Source: Bacteroidales bacterium (lineage in GTDB: Bacteria; Bacteroidota; Bacteroidia; Bacteroidales; PUMT01). From it: a stretch of 9,343 bases of DNA. The translations under genes and the position numbers were made by a program. Shown here piece by piece: positions 5,723 to 9,343 of this stretch; within the stretch, counting starts at the first letter, position 1; each line of letters starts with the position of its first letter. Where the stretch lies: positions 1 through 9,343 of the forward strand of contig SKQJ01000077.1 in assembly GCA_007119075.1 (NCBI GenBank), in the 5' to 3' direction. The notes under the pieces were generated by a model. That model worked only from the letters and a program-made list of their open reading frames with translations. It was not told the DNA's origin and made no database searches.

Positions 5723-7459
5723 TTACTCACTGTTCATCGAAATAAGGAATTCTTCGTTTGACCTGGTCTTGGATACACGGTCTCGCAGAAATTCCATTGA
5801 CTCGACGGGATTCATATCGGAAAGATAGTTCCGGAGTATCCATATCCTGTTCATCATATCCTTGTCCAGCAACAATTCTTCCCTTCGGGTGCTTGAGAGG
5901 TTCACATCAACCGACGGATAAATTCTCTTATTGGAAAGCTTCCTGTCCAGCTGCAGCTCCATATTTCCGGTTCCCTTGAATTCCTCAAAAATAACATCAT
6001 CCATTTTTGAGCCGGTCTCCGTCAAAGCGGTGGCAAGAATGGTCAGAGAGCCCCCGTTTTCAATATTCCTGGCTGCACCGAAGAACCGTTTTGGTTTTTG
6101 AAGCGCATTGGCATCGACGCCGCCGGAAAGAACCTTGCCTGATGCCGGGGAAACGGTGTTGAAGGCACGCGCCAGACGGGTAATGGAATCCAGGAGGATC
6201 ACGACATCATGGCCGCACTCGACCATTCTCTTTGCTTTCTCTATAACCATATTGGCGACTCTCACATGCCTTTCGGCCGGCTCATCGAAGGTCGAGGAGA
6301 TCACTTCTCCCCGCACGCTCCGGGCCATGTCAGTTACCTCTTCGGGTCTTTCGTCAACGAGCAAAATCATCATATAAACCTCAGGATGATTTGCAGCTAT
6401 GGAGTTTGCTATCTCTTTAAGAAGAACTGTCTTGCCGGTTTTGGGCTGGGCCACGATCAGGCCCCGCTGACCTTTTCCTATGGGAGCGAACAGATCAACT
6501 ATCCTGGCCGACAGACTGTTGCTCTTTTCACTGACAAGAGTAAATTTTTCATCGGGGAAAAGCGGGGTAAGAAAATCAAAAGGGACCCTGTCTCTGATGT
6601 AGTCGGGCGATCTTCCGTTTATCTGCTCGACTTTGATAAGCGGAAAGTACTTTTCTCCGTCTTTTGGCGGGCGGATTGTACCCAGCACTGTGTCGCCGGT
6701 TTTAAGCCCGAAAAGCTTTATCTGGGATTGAGAGACATAAACATCATCGGGGGAATTCAGGTAATTGTAATCGGATGAACGCAAAAAACCATAGCCATCG
6801 GGCATTATTTCAAGCAATCCCGATGTGGATATTATACCGTCGAAATCATATTCCCGGGCTGAACCCTTGCGCTCCTGCTGCTTTTTCTGGTAGCTTTCCT
6901 TGCTCTGTCTTTCAGCTGTCGCAGATTTGCGCTCATCGGAAGGATGAGCCTGCTGGGAGTGATATGAGGGCCCGGCATGGGCTGGCTTCGGCGTTCTGCT
7001 TTCTTCCGGCCTGGCCCTTTTATGGCCCGGGTCCTTTTCCTTTGAATGCACCGGCCGGTTATCCGGCTTATCGGAAGGAGGCTGATTCCTGTTATCGGAA
7101 GGAGGCTGGATCCTTGTATCGGAAGGTTTTTCAGAAGCTGCCGGGATTTCGGGTTCTGATGGAGGAGCCGGACGGCTTTCTGCGGCAATCTGAGTCTCTT
7201 TTTGCTGGGGAAATTCGTTTTTTTGATTTTGCTTCGAAGGCGGCCTGCCGCGTCTCCTGGCTGGCCCCTGTCCCGGGCTCTTCGATCCCTGCTTGTTTCT
7301 CTCAATATCTCTTTCAGAAGTGTTAATTGCCTGCTGATCGAGGATCCTGTAAATCAAATCCTGTTTCTTCAAAGACTCGACACGTTTAATATTAAGCTCT
7401 TTGGCTATTTCACGCAATTCAGGAACAAGTTTCTTGTTTAGTTCAAGAATATCATACAT
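5723..7459 (-). CDS. rho: Transcription termination factor Rho with long disordered insert
   Basis: Complete 578-aa hexameric RNA-dependent ATPase/translocase that ends transcription of untranslated RNA. Residues 1-43 form the N-terminal helical domain. Residues about 45-203 are a low-complexity, presumably disordered insert rich in Pro, Ser, Lys, Arg, Glu and Gln, absent from the 419-aa E. coli protein. The cold-shock-type RNA-binding domain follows at about 208-282 (GYGFLRSSDYNYL, DDVYVSQSQI). The ATPase domain has Walker A QPKTGKT (338-344), Walker B DVVILLDSITR (418-428), the RNA-contacting Q-loop ASGKVLSGGVDA (439-450), the R-loop FEEFKGTGNM (491-500), and Arg512 and Arg525 matching E. 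coli Arg353 and the Arg366 finger. All catalytic parts look intact. Such inserts are known in Bacteroidota Rho, and in Bacteroides thetaiotaomicron the insert has been reported to drive phase separation. The gene is divergent from sigA. No clear intrinsic terminator follows; nifJ starts 271 bp further on. Confidence 0.97.
   Translation of the reverse strand: MYDILELNKKLVPELREIAKELNIKRVESLKKQDLIYRILDQQAINTSERDIERNKQGSKSPGQGPARRRGRPPSKQNQKNEFPQQKETQIAAESRPAPPSEPEIPAASEKPSDTRIQPPSDNRNQPPSDKPDNRPVHSKEKDPGHKRARPEESRTPKPAHAGPSYHSQQAHPSDERKSATAERQSKESYQKKQQERKGSAREYDFDGIISTSGLLEIMPDGYGFLRSSDYNYLNSPDDVYVSQSQIKLFGLKTGDTVLGTIRPPKDGEKYFPLIKVEQINGRSPDYIRDRVPFDFLTPLFPDEKFTLVSEKSNSLSARIVDLFAPIGKGQRGLIVAQPKTGKTVLLKEIANSIAANHPEVYMMILLVDERPEEVTDMARSVRGEVISSTFDEPAERHVRVANMVIEKAKRMVECGHDVVILLDSITRLARAFNTVSPASGKVLSGGVDANALQKPKRFFGAARNIENGGSLTILATALTETGSKMDDVIFEEFKGTGNMELQLDRKLSNKRIYPSVDVNLSSTRREELLLDKDMMNRIWILRNYLSDMNPVESMEFLRDRVSKTRSNEEFLISMNSE
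7055..7126. repeat. 24-bp tandem repeat in the disordered part of rho
   Basis: Three units of 24 bp keep the reading frame of rho and encode the octapeptides PSDTRIQP, PSDNRNQP and PSDKPDNR (residues 112-135). The first two DNA units are nearly identical; the third, nearest the left, is more diverged. An in-frame short repeat inside a disordered segment can expand or contract without breaking the protein. Confidence 0.8.
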
Positions 7460-7592
7460 ATGTTTAATAAGAATTAAAATGAATAAATGAAAATGCTATT
7501 TGATCTGGTGATGCTGCCCGGAAAATGCACCTGGAATTTTAATTTCAAAGGAAATTATGGAGTGTTATGCCAATGAATGTGGAATTATGGTG

Positions 7593-7623
7593 CAATAATA
7601 AGTAATCCGGGGAAATATGCAAA
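7593..7623 (-). promoter_or_regulatory. Putative Bacteroidota-type promoter for rho
   Basis: On the minus strand TTTG (7623-7620) is followed by exactly 19 bases and TATTATTG (7600-7593), a match to TAnnTTTG at all but one fixed base. The predicted start near 7586 gives rho a leader of about 125 nt. A long leader would fit the autoregulation of rho known in E. coli, but no such site can be shown here. Confidence 0.45.
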
Positions 7624-7683
7624 TTTTCGAAAAAAAAACTTCGATTTTTTGACTCAGGGTAACAGTTTTAAATAACTTATAGT

Positions 7684-7719
7684 TAAGTTTGCTACTATCA
7701 GCAAAATTAGTTATTTTTT
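7684..7719 (+). promoter_or_regulatory. Putative promoter elements for sigA
   Basis: Two overlapping candidates exist. TAAGTTTG (7684-7691) is a perfect TAnnTTTG -7 element but has no TTTG upstream at the usual distance. Alternatively, the TTTG at 7688-7691 may serve as the upstream element for TATTTTTT (7712-7719), with a spacer of 20 bases and one mismatch. Either gives a leader of roughly 95-125 nt. The choice cannot be made from sequence alone. Confidence 0.3.
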
Positions 7720-7731
7720 TAATTAAAAAAA
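7714..7731. repeat. Perfect 18-bp A/T palindrome
   Basis: Seven T, then AATT, then seven A form a perfect palindrome in the sigA leader. It has no GC stem and so is not a usual terminator. Such tracts bend DNA and can act as upstream-activating or nucleoid-protein sites. Confidence 0.6.
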
Positions 7732-7820
7732 AGGATTCCCGCAATTTGTAACAGCTACAGGTGGTTTTGCAACTTAATGCATTCATTAACGTATTATCAG
7801 ATTAATTATTCTCTGTCTGC

Positions 7821-8681
7821 ATGAGACAATTAAAGATCATTAAACAGGTTACCAACAGGGAAACTCCCTCACTGGATAAATACCTTCATGAAATAGCCAA
7901 AGTAGATCTGATAACCGCCGAGGAAGAGGTTGAGCTGGCGAGAAGAATTAAGAAGGGCGATGCGGAAGCCCTGGATCTTCTTATCAAGGCAAATTTAAGG
8001 TTTGTAGTCTCGGTTTCAAAGCAGTACCAGAACCAGGGACTGAGTCTGCCGGACCTTATCAACGAAGGGAATCTCGGGCTCATTAAAGCTGCGCAGCGTT
8101 TTGATGAAACCAGGGGGTTTAAATTTATTTCATATGCCGTATGGTGGATCAGACAATCCATATTGCAGGCACTTGCCGAACAGGCAAGGATTGTTCGTCT
8201 TCCCCTTAATAAAATAGGCTATATCAATAAAATAAACCGCACCTTTTCTGAACTTGAGCAAAAATTTGAACGGGAGCCCACAGTGCTGGAATTGGCCTGT
8301 GCCCTTGAACTGGCCCCCAAAGATGTAAAAGAATCGCTGAAAACATCGGGACGTCATTTGTCGATGGACGCACCAATCAATCCCGATGAGGAAGGGAATA
8401 TGTATGACATTATCCTGAACGATGACATTCCCGAACCCGACAGGGAGCTGCTAAATGAATCATTGCGCAAGGAAATAGAAAGGGCCCTTTCCTTGCTTAC
8501 CTATCGCGAAGCCAATATCGTCAGGCTTTATTTTGGCCTGAACGGCAAGCACCCGCACACCCTGGAAGAGATCGGGGAAGCCTTCAGCCTGACCAGGGAA
8601 AGGGTCAGGCAGATAAAAGAAAAAGCCATCAAAAGGCTTAAGCATTCAACAAGGAACAAGATATTGAAAACTTATCTCTGA
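7821..8681 (+). CDS. rpoD: Primary RNA polymerase sigma factor, short Bacteroidota type
   Basis: Complete 286-aa housekeeping sigma factor (also called sigA in this phylum) that directs RNA polymerase to TTTG / TAnnTTTG promoters. It lacks region 1.1 and begins MRQLKIIKQVTNRE, as usual in Bacteroidota. Region 1.2 spans about 14-50 (SLDKYLHEIAKVDLITAEEE). Region 2 spans about 50-120, with the core-binding LPDLINEGNLGLIKA (76-90) and the -10 melting and recognition helix GFKFISYAVWWIRQSILQAL (99-118). Region 3 spans about 125-205. Region 4 spans about 215-286, with the helix-turn-helix TLEEIGEAFSLTRERVRQ (247-264). Every primary-sigma hallmark is present, with the length typical of the phylum. 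The ATG is not preceded by a Shine-Dalgarno sequence, and the conserved N-terminus fixes the start. It is divergent from rho and followed after 20 bp by rpe, probably as one transcript. Confidence 0.96.
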   Translation: MRQLKIIKQVTNRETPSLDKYLHEIAKVDLITAEEEVELARRIKKGDAEALDLLIKANLRFVVSVSKQYQNQGLSLPDLINEGNLGLIKAAQRFDETRGFKFISYAVWWIRQSILQALAEQARIVRLPLNKIGYINKINRTFSELEQKFEREPTVLELACALELAPKDVKESLKTSGRHLSMDAPINPDEEGNMYDIILNDDIPEPDRELLNESLRKEIERALSLLTYREANIVRLYFGLNGKHPHTLEEIGEAFSLTRERVRQIKEKAIKRLKHSTRNKILKTYL

Positions 8682-8701
8682 TTCCCCATTAAATTATCCT
8701 G

Positions 8702-9343
8702 ATGCAACCACTTGTAGCACCGTCGCTGCTGTCGGCGAATTTTGGCCATCTTGATGCCGATATAGATATTGTCAATAACAGTTCGGCTGACTGGCTGCAT
8801 ATCGATGTAATGGATGGCGTATTCGTTCCCAACATCAGTTTTGGTTTTCCTGTTCTTGAAGCTGCCAGGAAAAGATCTGCCAGGCCTCTCGATGTGCACC
8901 TTATGATACAAAAGCCGGAAAACTATATTGAAAGGTTCAGGGATGCCGGAGCATCGGTTCTCACTTTACACTATGAGGCGGTCAGCCATCTGCACAGCGC
9001 GGTCACGCTTATCCGTTCACTCGGGATGAAAGCGGGAGTCTCGCTTAATCCTCACACGCCGGTCATATTGCTTGAGGAAATTCTTCCCTTGCTTGACATG
9101 GTCCTTCTTATGACGGTAAACCCCGGGTTCGGGGGACAGGACTTTATCCAGAGCAGTTATGGCAAAATCAGAAAATTAAAGGCACTCATCAGTGAAACCG
9201 GGTCATCTGCACTCATACAGGTCGATGGCGGGGTGACCCTGGATAATGCTTCCTCCCTGGTCGGTGCCGGGGTGAACGTACTTGTTGCCGGAAACACCAT
9301 CTTTAAGTCGCCCGACCCGGCGGCAACCATCACCGCACTTAAG
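8702..9343 (+). CDS. rpe: Ribulose-phosphate 3-epimerase, C-terminal end cut by window
   Basis: Translated by hand: 214 codons without a stop to the window edge, probably only a few residues short of complete, since the family is about 215-225 aa. The enzyme interconverts ribulose 5-phosphate and xylulose 5-phosphate in the pentose phosphate pathway, as a metal-dependent TIM barrel in the cytoplasm. Visible motifs are APSLLSANF (6-14), HIDVMDGVFVPNISFG (33-48), DVHLMI (64-69), SLNPHTP (114-120), LLMTVNPGFGGQ (135-146), QVDGGV (173-178) and a phosphate-binding GAGVNVLVAGNTIF (188-201). Metal ligands His33, Asp35, His66 and Asp175, the two Asp also being the catalytic acid/base pair, are all present, as are the active-site Met37, Met68 and Met137. 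The gene starts 20 bp after the sigA stop with no terminator between, which points to co-transcription. No Shine-Dalgarno sequence is seen. Confidence 0.96.
   Translation, partial: MQPLVAPSLLSANFGHLDADIDIVNNSSADWLHIDVMDGVFVPNISFGFPVLEAARKRSARPLDVHLMIQKPENYIERFRDAGASVLTLHYEAVSHLHSAVTLIRSLGMKAGVSLNPHTPVILLEEILPLLDMVLLMTVNPGFGGQDFIQSSYGKIRKLKALISETGSSALIQVDGGVTLDNASSLVGAGVNVLVAGNTIFKSPDPAATITALK

Larger units (their letters stand above)
7460..7820. other. Divergent AT-rich regulatory region between rho and sigA
   Basis: This 361-bp gap must hold the promoters of both divergent genes. It contains a good minus-strand promoter for rho and two overlapping candidates for sigA. It also has striking A/T blocks: an A-run facing a T-run around CTTCGA (7630-7650) and an 18-bp perfect A/T palindrome (7714-7731). 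A 73-codon minus-strand reading frame (7565-7786) crosses it but has no family features and covers the promoter signals, so it is not called as a gene. Confidence 0.6.

Noticed and set aside
6209..7326. Two long plus-strand reading frames (189 and 183 codons) opposite rho
   Set aside because: They lie wholly antisense to a clearly conserved rho gene, show no family motifs and are rich in residues produced by reading rho codons backwards.
7630..7650. A-run/T-run hairpin around CTTCGA as a bidirectional terminator
   Set aside because: The stem is only A-T pairs, too weak for termination, and it lies upstream of both divergent genes where none is needed.
7565..7786. 73-codon minus-strand frame between rho and sigA
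   Set aside because: It covers the promoter region in AT-rich DNA, has a biased composition and no domain, and its start is not supported.
8672..8911. 79-codon minus-strand frame over the start of rpe
   Set aside because: It overlaps well-conserved coding sequence of rpe on the other strand, so it is a shadow.
1..9343. Mobile elements, CRISPR arrays, tRNA or rRNA genes, defence systems
   Set aside because: No transposase, integrase, repeat-spacer array, tRNA cloverleaf or defence gene was seen. All recognised genes are core functions with intact reading frames.

Overview
The window looks like core chromosome of an anaerobic member of the Bacteroidota, probably Bacteroidales-like. The primary sigma factor is the short form of that phylum (286 aa, starting MRQLKI, no region 1.1). 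Rho carries a long disordered insert between its N-terminal helices and its RNA-binding domain. The genes lack Shine-Dalgarno sequences, and several gaps hold matches to the phylum's TTTG / TAnnTTTG promoter. A pyruvate:ferredoxin oxidoreductase (PFOR) implies low-potential fermentative or anaerobic metabolism. I see no IS element, CRISPR array, tRNA, rRNA or phage gene.

Layout. Positions 1-378 (minus) hold the first 126 codons of an unrecognised protein that runs off the left edge. A clear minus-strand terminator at 480-509 separates it from a dihydroorotate dehydrogenase-like flavoprotein gene (535-1548, minus). A 369-bp gap follows, holding the likely promoter of that gene and the terminator of the next one, a complete one-chain PFOR gene nifJ (1918-5451, minus). 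After a 271-bp gap comes rho (5723-7459, minus). A 361-bp divergent gap separates rho from the plus-strand pair sigA/rpoD (7821-8681) and rpe (8702 to the right edge, cut by the window).

How the genes relate. nifJ oxidises pyruvate to acetyl-CoA and reduces ferredoxin. The flavoprotein beside it has a dihydroorotate dehydrogenase fold but lacks the usual active-site SCPN motif, so its substrate is uncertain; a terminator and its own promoter suggest separate transcription. The primary sigma factor and Rho, general initiation and termination factors, are transcribed away from each other out of one AT-rich region. rpe, for the pentose phosphate pathway, follows sigA after 20 bp and is probably co-transcribed.

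Nothing here amounts to a clearly new multi-gene system. The points most worth a second look are the altered active site of the dehydrogenase-like protein, the disordered Rho insert with an in-frame 24-bp tandem repeat, and the unrecognised protein at the left edge.
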